DNA of 64,000 nt from Micromonospora parathelypteridis (GTDB lineage: Bacteria > Actinomycetota > Actinomycetes > Mycobacteriales > Micromonosporaceae), in NCBI RefSeq assembly GCF_014201145.1, contig NZ_JACHDP010000001.1:3596001-3660000 (forward strand). The letters are read 5' to 3'. Within the stretch, counting starts at the first letter, position 1. Every line of letters begins with the position of its first letter. The position numbers were made by a program, and so were the translations under genes. Below the pieces are notes generated by a model. It did not search any database. It saw only the letters and a list, made by a program, of their open reading frames with translations, and was not told the origin of the DNA. This document shows positions 7,603 through 16,642 of the stretch, piece by piece.

Positions 7603-9960
7603 ATGTCCGAGACCTTGGCCGCCGACGGCGGCGGGCTTTCCCTTACCGGAAGCAATGTCACCTACGTCGTCATCGCCGCGGTTGTCGCGCTGGTGGCGCT
7701 CGGTTTCGCTGCCGCCCTCACCAAGACGGTGCTGGCCGCCGGCAAGGGCACCATCAAAATGCAGGAGATCTCGGGGGCGGTCCAGGAGGGCGCCTCGGCC
7801 TACCTGCTCCGCCAATTCCGTACCCTGGCGATCTTCGTCGTCATCGCCGTGGTCCTGCTCTTCCTGCTGCCGGTGCACGACACCGATGGCAGCGAGACCG
7901 CGGTGAAGATCGGTCGCTCCCTCTTCTTCGTGCTGGGCGCCCTGTTCAGCGCGTTCATCGGCGGTGCCGGCATGTGGCTGGCCACCCGCGCCAACCTGCG
8001 CGTGGCCGCCGCCGCGAGAGAGCGGGAAGGTGGCCGCGAAACGGCCATGAAGATCGCGTTCCGGACCGGTGGAGTCGTCGGCTTCCTCACCGTCGGTCTC
8101 GGCCTCTTCGGCGCGGCGCTGGTCGTCCTGGTCTACCGGGGTGACGCGCCGACAGTGCTGGAGGGCTTCGGCTTCGGTGCCGCGCTGCTCGCCATGTTCA
8201 TGCGGGTCGGCGGCGGCATCTTCACCAAGGCCGCCGACGTCGGCGCCGACCTGGTCGGCAAGGTCGAGCAGGGCATCCCCGAGGACGACCCGCGCAACGC
8301 CGCCACCATCGCCGACAACGTGGGCGACAACGTCGGTGACTGCGCCGGCATGGCCGCCGACCTGTTCGAGTCGTACGCGGTGACGCTGGTCGCCGCGCTG
8401 ATCCTCGGCCGCGCCGCGTTCGGCGAGGAGGGCCTGGTCTTCCCGCTGATCATCTCCACCATCGGCGTGCTGATCGCGATCGTCGGCGTCTTCATCACCC
8501 GGCTGCGCGCGTCCGACCGTAGTGGCCTGACCGCGATCAACCGGGCGTTCTACCTCTCGGCTGTGCTCTCCGCGGTGCTGGTGGCGATCGCCGCCTACGC
8601 GTACCTGCCGGCGACCTTCGGCGAGTTCGCCGGCGGCCTCACCGACGCCTCCGGCAACCCGCGGCTGGTGGCCATCGGCGCGGTGGTGATCGGCATCGTG
8701 CTGGCCGCCGCGATCCAGGCGCTGACCGGCTACTTCACCGAAACCAACCGGCGACCGGTGCAGGACATCGGCAAGAGCTCGCAGACCGGCGCGGCAACCG
8801 TGATCCTGGCCGGCATCAGCATCGGCCTGGAGTCGGCGGTCTACTCGGCGCTGCTGATCGGCGCCGGTGTCTTCGGGGCGTTCCTCCTCGGCGGCAGCTC
8901 GATCACGCTGTCGCTGTTCGCGGTGGCGCTGGCCGGCACCGGTCTGCTGACCACGGTCGGCGTGATCGTCGCGATGGACACCTTCGGGCCGATCTCCGAC
9001 AACGCCCAGGGCATCGCCGAGATGTCCGGCGACATCGACGAGCACGGCGCTCGTACGCTCACCGAGCTGGACGCGGTGGGTAACACCACCAAGGCGATCA
9101 CCAAGGGCATCGCGATCGCCACGGCGGTGCTCGCCGCGACCGCGCTGTTCGGCTCGTACACCGACACGCTCACCACCGCGTACGCGGACGCTGGCGTGGG
9201 CGACGTCGGGACGGAGATCCTCAACGCGCTGAACGTGGCGAACCCGCGCAACCTGGTCGGCCTGATCATCGGTGCCGCGGTGGTCTTCCTCTTCTCCGGG
9301 CTCGCCATCAACGCGGTGTCCCGCTCGGCGGGTGCCGTGGTGATGGAGGTCCGCCGGCAGTTCCGTGAGCTGCCCGGCATCATGGACGGCACCCAGCGCC
9401 CGGAGTACGGCAAGGTCGTCGACATCTGCACCCGGGACGCGCAGCGTGAGCTGATGACCCCCGGCCTGCTCGCCATCCTGGCGCCGATCGCGGTCGGTTT
9501 CGGCCTCGGGCCCGGCGCACTCGCGGCGTACCTGGCCGGTGCGATCGGTGCCGGCACCCTGATGGCGGTCTTCCTGTCCAACTCCGGTGGGGCCTGGGAC
9601 AACGCCAAGAAGATGGTCGAGGACGGCGCGTACGGCGGCAAGGGCTCCGAGGCGCACGCCGCCACGGTCATCGGCGACACCGTCGGTGACCCGTTCAAGG
9701 ACACCGCCGGCCCGGCGATCAACCCGCTGATCAAGGTGATGAACCTGGTCTCGCTGCTGATCGCGCCCGCCGTGGTGGCCTGGAGCGTCGGCGACGACCG
9801 CAACGTCGGCCTGCGGGTCGGCATCGCGCTGGTCGCGACGCTGATCATCGTGGCGTCGGTGGTGTTCAGCAAGCGCAAGGGCATCGCGATGGACTCCGAC
9901 GCCGATGGCAACACCGGCGCGGGCAGCACCGATCACCGGCCGGAGACGGTCAACGCCTGA
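7603..9960 (+). CDS. hppA: membrane-bound proton-translocating pyrophosphatase, K+-independent type
   Basis: This 785-residue protein has 16 predicted membrane segments. It hydrolyses cytoplasmic pyrophosphate to pump H+ across the membrane. The substrate-site signature 'DVGADLVGKVEQGIPEDDPR' is followed by 'NVGDNVGDCAGMAADLFESY', and the C-terminal Asp/Lys cluster includes 'GGAWDNAKKMVEDG' and 'VIGDTVGDPFKDTAGP'. The motif 'GNTTKAITKG' has Lys497 where K+-dependent enzymes have Ala, which marks the K+-independent class. The ATG follows AGGAGGACACAG; open frame upstream of it is not coding. It is bounded by a terminator on each side, so it is probably monocistronic. Confidence 0.97.
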   Translation: MSETLAADGGGLSLTGSNVTYVVIAAVVALVALGFAAALTKTVLAAGKGTIKMQEISGAVQEGASAYLLRQFRTLAIFVVIAVVLLFLLPVHDTDGSETAVKIGRSLFFVLGALFSAFIGGAGMWLATRANLRVAAAAREREGGRETAMKIAFRTGGVVGFLTVGLGLFGAALVVLVYRGDAPTVLEGFGFGAALLAMFMRVGGGIFTKAADVGADLVGKVEQGIPEDDPRNAATIADNVGDNVGDCAGMAADLFESYAVTLVAALILGRAAFGEEGLVFPLIISTIGVLIAIVGVFITRLRASDRSGLTAINRAFYLSAVLSAVLVAIAAYAYLPATFGEFAGGLTDASGNPRLVAIGAVVIGIVLAAAIQALTGYFTETNRRPVQDIGKSSQTGAATVILAGISIGLESAVYSALLIGAGVFGAFLLGGSSITLSLFAVALAGTGLLTTVGVIVAMDTFGPISDNAQGIAEMSGDIDEHGARTLTELDAVGNTTKAITKGIAIATAVLAATALFGSYTDTLTTAYADAGVGDVGTEILNALNVANPRNLVGLIIGAAVVFLFSGLAINAVSRSAGAVVMEVRRQFRELPGIMDGTQRPEYGKVVDICTRDAQRELMTPGLLAILAPIAVGFGLGPGALAAYLAGAIGAGTLMAVFLSNSGGAWDNAKKMVEDGAYGGKGSEAHAATVIGDTVGDPFKDTAGPAINPLIKVMNLVSLLIAPAVVAWSVGDDRNVGLRVGIALVATLIIVASVVFSKRKGIAMDSDADGNTGAGSTDHRPETVNA

Positions 9961-9975
9961 CCCGGCACCGGCACA

Positions 9976-10009
9976 GGTCCCCGGTCGACGTCCGCGTCGA
10001 CCGGGGACC
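9976..10009 (+). terminator. GC-rich hairpin terminator after hppA
   Basis: Perfect 15-bp stem GGTCCCCGGTCGACG / CGTCGACCGGGGACC with a TCCG loop, 15 nt after the stop; no U tract follows, as is common in high-GC actinobacteria. Confidence 0.8.
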
Positions 10010-10061
10010 CCGGCCGTCCGGCCCGGTGCCACACCTGCCCAAAGGCCGTACGCTGCAACGC

Positions 10062-10604
10062 ATGCGTACGTGCCGGGCGTCTGCCGCCGGAAAGCTCACG
10101 GTGGTCCTGGCCACGGTTGTCGTCGTCCTTGCCGGCTGCGGTGGAGGCCCCAGCCCACGGGCCTGGGCGGCCTCGGTCTGCGGGGCGCTCACCCCGTGGC
10201 GCTCCGAGATCAGCAAGTTGACCAGCAGCACGGACGAACAGATGACCGCGCAGACCACGCCGGCACAGGCCAAGGAGAACCTGGTGCGGCTCTTCGGTGG
10301 GGCCGAGCAGGCCAGCGAGGCCGCACGCCGCAAGGTGGAGCAGGCCGGCGTCCCGGAGACCGACAACGGCGAGGCCATCTCCGCCGGTTTCCGCAGCTCA
10401 CTGGGGAAGATGCGGGACGCCTACGGCCGGGCCCGCGACACCATCGACGGCTTGGGCATCGGCGAGCCGACCGTCTTCTACGACGGTGTGCGGGCCGCGG
10501 TGGAGACCCTCAACACGGAGTACGACGCGAGCGCGCTGGACACCAGCAAGCTCAACTCCGAGGAGTTGAAACAGGCCTTCGACGAGGTGCCGGAGTGTCG
10601 CTGA
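10062..10604 (+). CDS. putative lipoprotein
   Basis: This 180-residue secreted lipoprotein has an N-terminal basic region, a hydrophobic segment 'LTVVLATVVVVLAGC' with lipobox LAGC, then a helical domain with two cysteines ('WAASVCGALTPW' and C-terminal 'DEVPECR'), which could form a disulphide. Nothing shows an enzymatic role. The ATG lies 7 nt after TACGCT, the leaderless-promoter spacing seen repeatedly in this window, so 10062 is preferred over the open frame from 10026. Its last 10 bp overlap the next gene, suggesting an operon. Confidence 0.8.
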   Translation: MRTCRASAAGKLTVVLATVVVVLAGCGGGPSPRAWAASVCGALTPWRSEISKLTSSTDEQMTAQTTPAQAKENLVRLFGGAEQASEAARRKVEQAGVPETDNGEAISAGFRSSLGKMRDAYGRARDTIDGLGIGEPTVFYDGVRAAVETLNTEYDASALDTSKLNSEELKQAFDEVPECR

Positions 10605-11335
10605 GCGGGCTCGGCGATTCCCCGGTGGCACAGCCACCGGCGCTGTTTCCCGCCCCCGAGCCCGGCGAGCCGACACCAGGCACGTCGGCGTCCGGCGCCT
10701 CGCGCCGCCGTGGTGGGTCGGCCCATCCCGGCCCGGCGCAGACCGAGGACGCGGGCCGGCAGCTTGTCTTCTTCGGCGCGGAGGCGGCCGAACCGACGGT
10801 CGCCGACCTGGCCGGGCTGCTCGCCGGGCCGGGCGAGGTGGTACGCATGGGCGGCACCGCCCGCCTCTCGGTGCAGGTGGACGCCGCCTGGCGGGTGCAC
10901 GTGCTCGTCGCCGAACTGGCGTCGCGTGGGCTGGCGGCGAGCTGGGAGCCGACCGAGGGCGAGCGACACGCCGTGCGCACGTCGTACACGCGGGTCTTGA
11001 AGCCGCTCGCGGCGGCCTGGCTGCACGGTCCGGCGAAGCGCCCGCCGGCCACCTTTCACCTGACCGGCCGGCGGCTGCGGCTGTGGCTCGCCGCCGCCGG
11101 GACGCCGGAGCCACCCGGCGGCTTCCTGTTGCGGCTCGGCGCGGACGACGCGGAGTGCTGGGAGCGGATCGGAGTCGCGCTCGCGGCGGCCGGGCTCGCT
11201 GGCACGCTGGTCAGCCCAGGTGAGGGTGGCCCGGCGTTCCGGATCACCGGCCGCCGACGGCTGGGCCGGCTCGCCGAACTGGTCGGCGGGGCACCTCCCG
11301 CAGCACCCGCCGACGGCTGGCCGACTCGACCCTGA
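10595..11335 (+). CDS. conserved hypothetical protein
   Basis: This 246-residue soluble protein has a Pro/Gly-rich first ~55 residues and a folded remainder ('LVFFGAEAAEPTVADLAGLL', 'SVQVDAAWRVHVLVAELASRG', 'FLLRLGADDAECWERIGVAL', 'FRITGRRRLGRLAELVG'). The open frame extends further upstream, but GTG 10595 fits the 10-bp overlap with the lipoprotein gene. The position between hppA and topA matches a conserved unknown gene in related genomes, as I recall. No function can be assigned; the two similar alpha/beta halves suggest a ligand- or nucleic-acid-binding role, which is speculation. Confidence 0.75.
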   Translation: MSLSGLGDSPVAQPPALFPAPEPGEPTPGTSASGASRRRGGSAHPGPAQTEDAGRQLVFFGAEAAEPTVADLAGLLAGPGEVVRMGGTARLSVQVDAAWRVHVLVAELASRGLAASWEPTEGERHAVRTSYTRVLKPLAAAWLHGPAKRPPATFHLTGRRLRLWLAAAGTPEPPGGFLLRLGADDAECWERIGVALAAAGLAGTLVSPGEGGPAFRITGRRRLGRLAELVGGAPPAAPADGWPTRP

Positions 11336-11695
11336 ACCGGTCATTTCGCCCAGGTTGCCGACCCTGCCGGGGCGACGGCCGGGTGTCCGGTGCCGGACAG
11401 CCGGCGGGCCGATCCAGGCGGAAAACGGGCGGGTCGGACCTCGGCCGTGGGTCCGCCATCGTCACAGTGACCCGCTTCGAGCCCTACCCACGGTGTACGG
11501 TGGCGCCGTCCGGCACTCCGAGCGCGGCGGGGCGAGAGTCGACCATCGCGCCGGGGCGGTTTGCGGCCCGCGAAACCCGAAACGCGGGCGGCGCGTTACG
11601 TTGGACATCCGGACCGCCGGTGCGACGGCGGGGTCGAAAACGGTCGCTGTCCGAGCGCCGGCAGGCCACGAGCAGGAGTGAGGTCGGGGAGAGAC
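11336..11695. other. 360-bp gene-free region upstream of topA
   Basis: No convincing gene is seen. The stretch is GC-rich and carries the topA ribosome site (GGGGAGAGAC) at its right end. A TACGGT hexamer at 11496-11501 could be a -10, but no matching -35 at normal spacing is visible. Confidence 0.5.
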
Positions 11696-14539
11696 GTGCC
11701 GAGCAACGCTGGAACCACCCGTCTGGTCATCGTCGAGTCACCGGCGAAGGCCAAGACGATCTCGGGCTACCTTGGCCCGGGGTACGTCGTGGAGGCCAGC
11801 TTCGGTCACGTCCGCGACCTGCCGCGCAACGCCGCCGATGTGCCGGCCAAGTACAAGAAGGAACCCTGGGCCCGCCTCGGGGTGGACGTGGACAACGGCT
11901 TCCACGCGCTCTACGTCGTCTCCGCCGACCGTAAGCAGCAGATCAGCAAGCTGGTGAAGCTGGCCAAGGAGGTCGACGAGATCTTCCTGGCGACGGATGA
12001 GGACCGCGAGGGCGAGGCGATCGCCTGGCACCTGGTCGAGACGCTCAAGCCGAAGGTCCCGGTCAAGCGGATGGTCTTCCACGAGATCACCAAGCCGGCG
12101 ATCCAGGCGGCCGTCGCCAACCCCCGGGAGATCGACCGCGACCTGGTCGACGCCCAGGAGGCCCGGCGGATCCTCGATCGGCTCTACGGCTACGAGGTCT
12201 CCCCGGTGCTGTGGAAGAAGGTCATGCCGAGGCTCTCGGCCGGCCGGGTGCAGTCGGTGGCGACCCGCATCGTGGTCGAGCGGGAGCGGCAGCGGATGGC
12301 CTTCCGCACCGCCGAATACTGGGACATCCTGGCCACCCTCGCGGTGGCCAACGCCGGCGAGGGCCCGCGCGCGTTCAACGCCACCCTGATCGCCCTGAAC
12401 GGCGACCGGATCGCCACCGGTAAGGACTTCGAGCCGACCACGGGCCGGGTGAAACCCGGTGCCGGTGTCGTGCACCTGGACGAGAACGGCGCCCGGGGCC
12501 TCGCGGCCCGACTCGAGGGACGGCCGTTCACGGTCACCCGGGTCGAGGAGAAGCCCTACCGTCGCCGCCCGTACGCGCCGTTCATCACCTCGACCCTGCA
12601 GCAGGAGGCGGCCCGCAAGCTGCGCCTGTCGTCGCAGCAGACGATGCGCACCGCGCAGCGCCTGTACGAGAACGGCTACATCACCTATATGCGTACCGAC
12701 TCGGTGAACCTGTCGGAGACCGCCATCTCGGCGGCCCGTCGACAGATCGTCGAGCTGTACGGCGAGCGCAGCGTGCCGCCGGAGCCGCGCCGCTACACCG
12801 GCAAGGTGAAGAACGCGCAGGAGGCGCACGAGGCGATCCGCCCGGCGGGGGACAACTTCCGCACCCCGGGCGAGGTGGCCAAGGAGTTGTCCGCCGAGGA
12901 GTTCAAGCTCTACGAGCTGATCTGGCGGCGCACCATCGCCTCGCAGATGACCGACGCGGTCGGCTCCAGCGTGTCGGTCCGCATCCGCGCGGTCACCACC
13001 TCCTCGGAGGAGGCCGACTTCGGCGCCACCGGCAAGACCATCACGGACCCGGGCTTCCTGCGCGCGTACGTCGAGTCCAGCGACGACGAGAACGCCGAGG
13101 CCGAGGACGCCGAGCGCCGGCTGCCGACCCTGGTCAAGGACCAGCCGCTGACCGCCGACGAGCTCGCCGCCCAGGGCCACCACACCCAGCCGCCGTCGCG
13201 CTACACCGAAGCGTCGCTGGTCAAGGCTCTGGAAGAGCTGGGCATCGGCCGCCCGTCCACCTACGCGTCGATCATGCAGACGATCCAGGACCGGGGGTAC
13301 GTCACCAAGCGCGGCCAGGCGATGATCCCGACGTTCCTGGCCTTCGCGGTGATCGGGCTGATGGAGCGGCACTACCCGCGCCTGATCGACTACGACTTCA
13401 CCGCCACCATGGAGAACGAGCTGGACGAGATCGCCGGCGGCGACCACGCCGCGGTCGACTTCCTCACCGCGTTCTACTTCGGCAGCTCCAATGGTGCCGG
13501 CGACCAGGACATCGCCCGTTCCGGCGGGCTCAAGAAGCTGGTCACCGAGAACCTCAGCGACATCGACGCCCGCAGCGTCAACTCCATCCCGCTCTTCACC
13601 GACGATGACGGCCGCGAGGTCGTCGTGCGGGTCGGCCGGTACGGGCCGTACCTGCAGCGGGAGCTGCCCGGCGGCGAGCAGCCGGCACCGGCTGCCGAGG
13701 GCGAGGAGGGCGGTGCCCAGGGTGACCGGGCGCCGATCCCCGAGGGCCTGGCCCCGGACGAGCTGACCCCGGAGAAGGTGCACGAGCTGTTCCTCGGCGG
13801 CAGCGGCGAGCGCAAGCTCGGCGACGACCCCGCGACCGGCGAGCCGATCGTGCTCAAGTCCGGCCGGTTCGGCCCGTACGTGTCCAGCGGTGAGCGGAAG
13901 TCGTCGCTGCTGCGTACGCAGACACCGGACTCGCTGACCCTGGAGGAGGCGCTCAAGCTGCTCAGCCTCCCCCGGCTGATCGGTGTCGCGCCGGACGGCG
14001 TCGAGGTCTTCGCCAACAACGGCCGCTACGGCCCGTACGTCAAGCGGGGCGAGGAGTTCCGTTCGCTCGAGTCCGAGGACCAGATGTTCACGGTCGGCCT
14101 GGACGAGGCGCTGGCTCTGCTGGCCGCCCCGAAGGCCCGGGGACGGCGGGCCGCGGCACCGCCGCTGCGCGAGATGGGTGTCGACCCGGCGACCGAGAAG
14201 CCGCTGGTGATCAAGGATGGGCGCTTCGGCCCGTACGTCACCGACGGGGAGGTCAACGCGTCGCTGCGGCGCGGGCAGACCCCGGAGGCGCTGACCATCG
14301 AGGAAGCCTCCGAGATGTTGGCCGAGAAGCGGGCGAAGGGTCCGGCGCCGCGGAAGAAGGCGGCGGCGAAGAAGGCCCCCGCCAAGAAGGCCACGGCGAC
14401 GAAGAAGACGGCCGCTGCCACCAAGTCCACCGCCGCGAAGAAGACCACGACGGCCAAGGCGACGACCGCCAAGGCGGCGGCCAAGAAGGCTCCGGCGAAG
14501 AAAGCCGCCCCGCGCAAGGCGGCCACCAGCACGGAGTGA
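11696..14539 (+). CDS. topA: DNA topoisomerase I (type IA)
   Basis: This 947-residue enzyme relaxes negatively supercoiled DNA through a covalent tyrosine intermediate. It begins with the Toprim domain ('LVIVESPAKAKTISGYLG'; acidic 'ATDEDREGEAIAWH'). The catalytic site is 'GYITYMRTDSVNLS' with Tyr331, and 'GIGRPSTYASIMQTIQDRGY' follows. Instead of zinc fingers the C-terminus has repeated 'GRFGPYV/GRYGPYV' modules (four or five), then a Lys/Ala-rich tail of about 65 residues with many 'AAKK' and 'APAKK' units, as in other actinobacteria. GTG 11696 has GGGGAG 6 nt upstream; open frame before it is not coding. Confidence 0.97.
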   Translation: MPSNAGTTRLVIVESPAKAKTISGYLGPGYVVEASFGHVRDLPRNAADVPAKYKKEPWARLGVDVDNGFHALYVVSADRKQQISKLVKLAKEVDEIFLATDEDREGEAIAWHLVETLKPKVPVKRMVFHEITKPAIQAAVANPREIDRDLVDAQEARRILDRLYGYEVSPVLWKKVMPRLSAGRVQSVATRIVVERERQRMAFRTAEYWDILATLAVANAGEGPRAFNATLIALNGDRIATGKDFEPTTGRVKPGAGVVHLDENGARGLAARLEGRPFTVTRVEEKPYRRRPYAPFITSTLQQEAARKLRLSSQQTMRTAQRLYENGYITYMRTDSVNLSETAISAARRQIVELYGERSVPPEPRRYTGKVKNAQEAHEAIRPAGDNFRTPGEVAKELSAEEFKLYELIWRRTIASQMTDAVGSSVSVRIRAVTTSSEEADFGATGKTITDPGFLRAYVESSDDENAEAEDAERRLPTLVKDQPLTADELAAQGHHTQPPSRYTEASLVKALEELGIGRPSTYASIMQTIQDRGYVTKRGQAMIPTFLAFAVIGLMERHYPRLIDYDFTATMENELDEIAGGDHAAVDFLTAFYFGSSNGAGDQDIARSGGLKKLVTENLSDIDARSVNSIPLFTDDDGREVVVRVGRYGPYLQRELPGGEQPAPAAEGEEGGAQGDRAPIPEGLAPDELTPEKVHELFLGGSGERKLGDDPATGEPIVLKSGRFGPYVSSGERKSSLLRTQTPDSLTLEEALKLLSLPRLIGVAPDGVEVFANNGRYGPYVKRGEEFRSLESEDQMFTVGLDEALALLAAPKARGRRAAAPPLREMGVDPATEKPLVIKDGRFGPYVTDGEVNASLRRGQTPEALTIEEASEMLAEKRAKGPAPRKKAAAKKAPAKKATATKKTAAATKSTAAKKTTTAKATTAKAAAKKAPAKKAAPRKAATSTE

Positions 14540-14561
14540 TCCCGCGCCACGAGTTCAGGTG

Positions 14562-14586
14562 AACGGCCCCTCCGGGGGCCGTTCTG
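14562..14586 (+). terminator. terminator after topA
   Basis: Stem AACGGCCCC / GGGGCCGTT with a TCCG loop (14562-14583), followed by CTGCTTT, 22 nt after the topA stop. Confidence 0.8.
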
Positions 14587-14686
14587 CTTTCCGGCGGCGG
14601 CCGTACAACCGGGGCAGCCGATGGGGCCGTGCGCGGCTTGAGGGTGCGTCGCGTCACAAGCCAAGGTCGTGGCCTACTCGTCAAAT

Positions 14687-14703
14687 CGGTACCGCCGTAC
14701 CGT
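14687..14703 (+). promoter_or_regulatory. palindromic operator overlapping the -10 of a TetR gene
   Basis: Perfect inverted repeat CGGTAC-CGCC-GTACCG (14687-14702). The hexamer TACCGT (14698-14703) overlaps its right arm and lies exactly 6 nt before GTG 14710, the layout of an actinobacterial leaderless promoter. Binding here would block transcription of the regulator itself. Confidence 0.6.
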
Positions 14704-14709
14704 ACAACC

Positions 14710-15336
14710 GTGCCGATGACCCGTAGAAGGCGTGCCGGCGGAGAGAAACGGACCGCCGTTCTCGACGCCGTGGCAGCCGTGCTCGCTGCCCGTGGATACG
14801 AGAACACGCGGTTCGCCGACGTATCAGCGGCTGCCGGGGTCGCGATCAGCACCCTCCAGACCTACTTCGGTTCGCGCGAGGACATGGTCATCGAAGCCAT
14901 GCAGGTGTTCACCGACCGGGAGGTGGATGCCCTGCAAGCCGTGTCCGCCGCCGAAGCCGACCCGTGGCGACGACTGGTCGCGCTGGTGGACCGGAGTCTG
15001 CACAACTCGGAGAGCACCCGGCAGGTTCTGGTCGAATTCTGGCGATCTGCGATGCGCGACGACGAACTCCGCGCCTACAGTGCCGAAGTGGAGACGCGTT
15101 ACCGGGCGCCCTTCCTGGCCGCCGTACGGGAGGGCGCTGAGCAGGGCGCGTTCACGCTGGCCCACGACGCCGAGCCGGTGACGGACTTCCTGCTCGCGGC
15201 TCTGGCCGGTCTGATCGTCTCGCGCGTCCAGCACCCTGCCACGCCGTCACCCGCGAACTTTCGCGACGTCCTGCTCACCCAGCTCAGGCTGATGCTGGGC
15301 GTCCAGGGCGCGGATTCCAGTACCCGAACGGATTGA
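14710..15336 (+). CDS. TetR/AcrR family transcriptional regulator
   Basis: This ~208-residue regulator has an N-terminal helix-turn-helix ('TAVLDAVAAVLAARGYENTR', 'FADVSAAAGVAISTLQTYFG') and an all-helical C-terminal ligand domain ending in 'LRLMLGVQG'. TetR proteins usually repress a nearby gene until a ligand binds. The likely targets are its own promoter and the three genes downstream (monooxygenase-like, quinone oxidoreductase, SGNH hydrolase), which follow with little or no gap. GTG 14710 is chosen because TACCGT lies 6 nt upstream; ATG 14716 is an alternative. An operator-like palindrome covers the promoter. Confidence 0.9.
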   Translation: MPMTRRRRAGGEKRTAVLDAVAAVLAARGYENTRFADVSAAAGVAISTLQTYFGSREDMVIEAMQVFTDREVDALQAVSAAEADPWRRLVALVDRSLHNSESTRQVLVEFWRSAMRDDELRAYSAEVETRYRAPFLAAVREGAEQGAFTLAHDAEPVTDFLLAALAGLIVSRVQHPATPSPANFRDVLLTQLRLMLGVQGADSSTRTD

Positions 15337-15341
15337 GGACG

Positions 15342-15641
15342 ATGACCACCGTCGAGATCACCCGCTTCCGGGCGCCCGCGGAGCGCACCGATGCCCTGCT
15401 GGCCGCACGCCCGGCGATGCTGGGCGACTTCCAGGCCGACCGTGCCGGCTTCCTCGGCGCACGGCTGATCCGACTCGAGGCCGGGGAGTGGCTGGACATC
15501 GTCTTCTGGGCCTCGCCCGAAGACTTCGCCGAGTCCCGGCGTCGGGGCGGGAACCGACCCGGCATCCAGGCGTTCTTCGCCCTGATCGACGAGGTGATCA
15601 GCTCCGAGGAGGGCACCACGACCGACCCGGTGGGTGCGTGA
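15342..15641 (+). CDS. antibiotic biosynthesis monooxygenase (ABM)-fold small protein
   Basis: This 99-residue protein fits a single ferredoxin-like ABM domain: beta strand 'TTVEITRFRAPAERTDALL', helix 'ARPAMLGDFQADRAGF', strand 'LGARLIRLEAGEWLDIVFWAS', helix 'PEDFAESRRRG', 'FFALIDEVI'. Such proteins act as cofactor-free monooxygenases or small-molecule-binding partners; no catalytic residue can be fixed here. The ATG has GAGGA upstream and lies 5 nt after the TetR stop. The next gene overlaps its stop, so it belongs to the same operon. Confidence 0.75.
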   Translation: MTTVEITRFRAPAERTDALLAARPAMLGDFQADRAGFLGARLIRLEAGEWLDIVFWASPEDFAESRRRGGNRPGIQAFFALIDEVISSEEGTTTDPVGA

Positions 15642-16642
15642 TGCGCGCAGCCTGGTACGACCGGCAGGGCCCGGCCCGCGAGGTTCTCCAGGTCGGTGAG
15701 TTGCCCGATCCGTCGCCGGGTGCCGGCGAGGTCCGGGTCCGGGTGTCGGTCTCTGGAATCCACGTCGGTGACCTGGGTAAACGGCAGGGCTGGTGGGGGT
15801 CCACCATGTCGTTCCCCCGGGTGGTGCCGCACGGCGACGGGGCCGGAGTGATCGACGCCGTCGGGCCGGGTGTCGATCCGGCACGGGTCGGTGAGCGGGT
15901 CTGGGTGTTTCTCGCCCAGTCGTACCGCCCGTTCGGCACGGCGGCCGAGTACACCGTGGTGCCGGCCGGGCACGCCGTGACGCTGCCCGATGAGGTGCCG
16001 TACGAGCAGGCGGCCGGACTCGGCATCCCGGGCATCACGGCCCACCGGGCGATCTTCGGCGACGGGCCGGTGACCGGCCAGCGCGTCCTGGTCACCGGAG
16101 CCCTCGGGGCGGTCGGGCGGGCCGCGTTGGCGGTGGCCCGCAGGGGCGGAGCCACGGTGATCGCGACGGTCCGCAAGCCGGAGCAGATCGAGCCGGCATT
16201 GGCGGCGGGCGCGCACCACGCGGTGGACTCGGCCGGCGGCGACCTGGTCGCCCGGATCCTCGACGTCACCGGTGGGGAGCCGGTCGACCGGGTGGCCGAG
16301 CTGGCCTTCGACGTCAACCTCGCGACCAACCTGGAGATCCTGAGGTACGGCGGTGTGGTCGCGGCGTACGCGACCGGGGAGGCCGAGCCGCGGATCCCGT
16401 TCTGGCCGCTGGGCTTCAAGAACATCACGGTCCGGTTCCTCAGCAACGACGACTTCCCGGAGCCGGCGAACCAGGCCGCGGCGGCCGACCTGACAGCCGC
16501 GCTGGTCGCCGGTGACCTGCGCTACCCCATCGCCGCCCGGCTGCCGCTGGCGGAGATCGCGCAGGCACACGAACTGGTCGAGAGGGCTTCCGCCGGAGGC
16601 CGGGTCGTGGTGGACGTCGACGGATCGACGGGACGACCATGA
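15641..16642 (+). CDS. NADPH:quinone reductase / zinc-free MDR family oxidoreductase
   Basis: This 333-residue medium-chain dehydrogenase/reductase has a GroES-like N-terminal half ('GEVRVRVSVSGIHVGDLGKR', 'VVPHGDGAGVIDAVGPGVD', 'VGERVWVF') and a Rossmann half with 'VLVTGALGAVGRAALAVARR' (NADPH-binding AxGxVG). Structural zinc cysteines are absent, as in quinone oxidoreductases. It probably reduces a quinone or enone with NADPH. It overlaps the ABM gene (TGATG) and the SGNH hydrolase gene (ATGA), forming a four-gene unit with the TetR regulator. The substrate is unknown. Confidence 0.88.
   Translation: MRAAWYDRQGPAREVLQVGELPDPSPGAGEVRVRVSVSGIHVGDLGKRQGWWGSTMSFPRVVPHGDGAGVIDAVGPGVDPARVGERVWVFLAQSYRPFGTAAEYTVVPAGHAVTLPDEVPYEQAAGLGIPGITAHRAIFGDGPVTGQRVLVTGALGAVGRAALAVARRGGATVIATVRKPEQIEPALAAGAHHAVDSAGGDLVARILDVTGGEPVDRVAELAFDVNLATNLEILRYGGVVAAYATGEAEPRIPFWPLGFKNITVRFLSNDDFPEPANQAAAADLTAALVAGDLRYPIAARLPLAEIAQAHELVERASAGGRVVVDVDGSTGRP

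Noticed and set aside
7567..10032. An 821-codon open frame on the minus strand opposite hppA
   Set aside because: It encodes a His/Arg/Asp/Gln-rich sequence without domains; the opposite strand is an unmistakable pyrophosphatase. Long antisense frames are expected at this GC content.
11738..13783. A 681-codon minus-strand frame opposite topA
   Set aside because: Composition is that of an antisense shadow (Asp/Gly/Arg/Leu-rich, no motif), fully inside topA.
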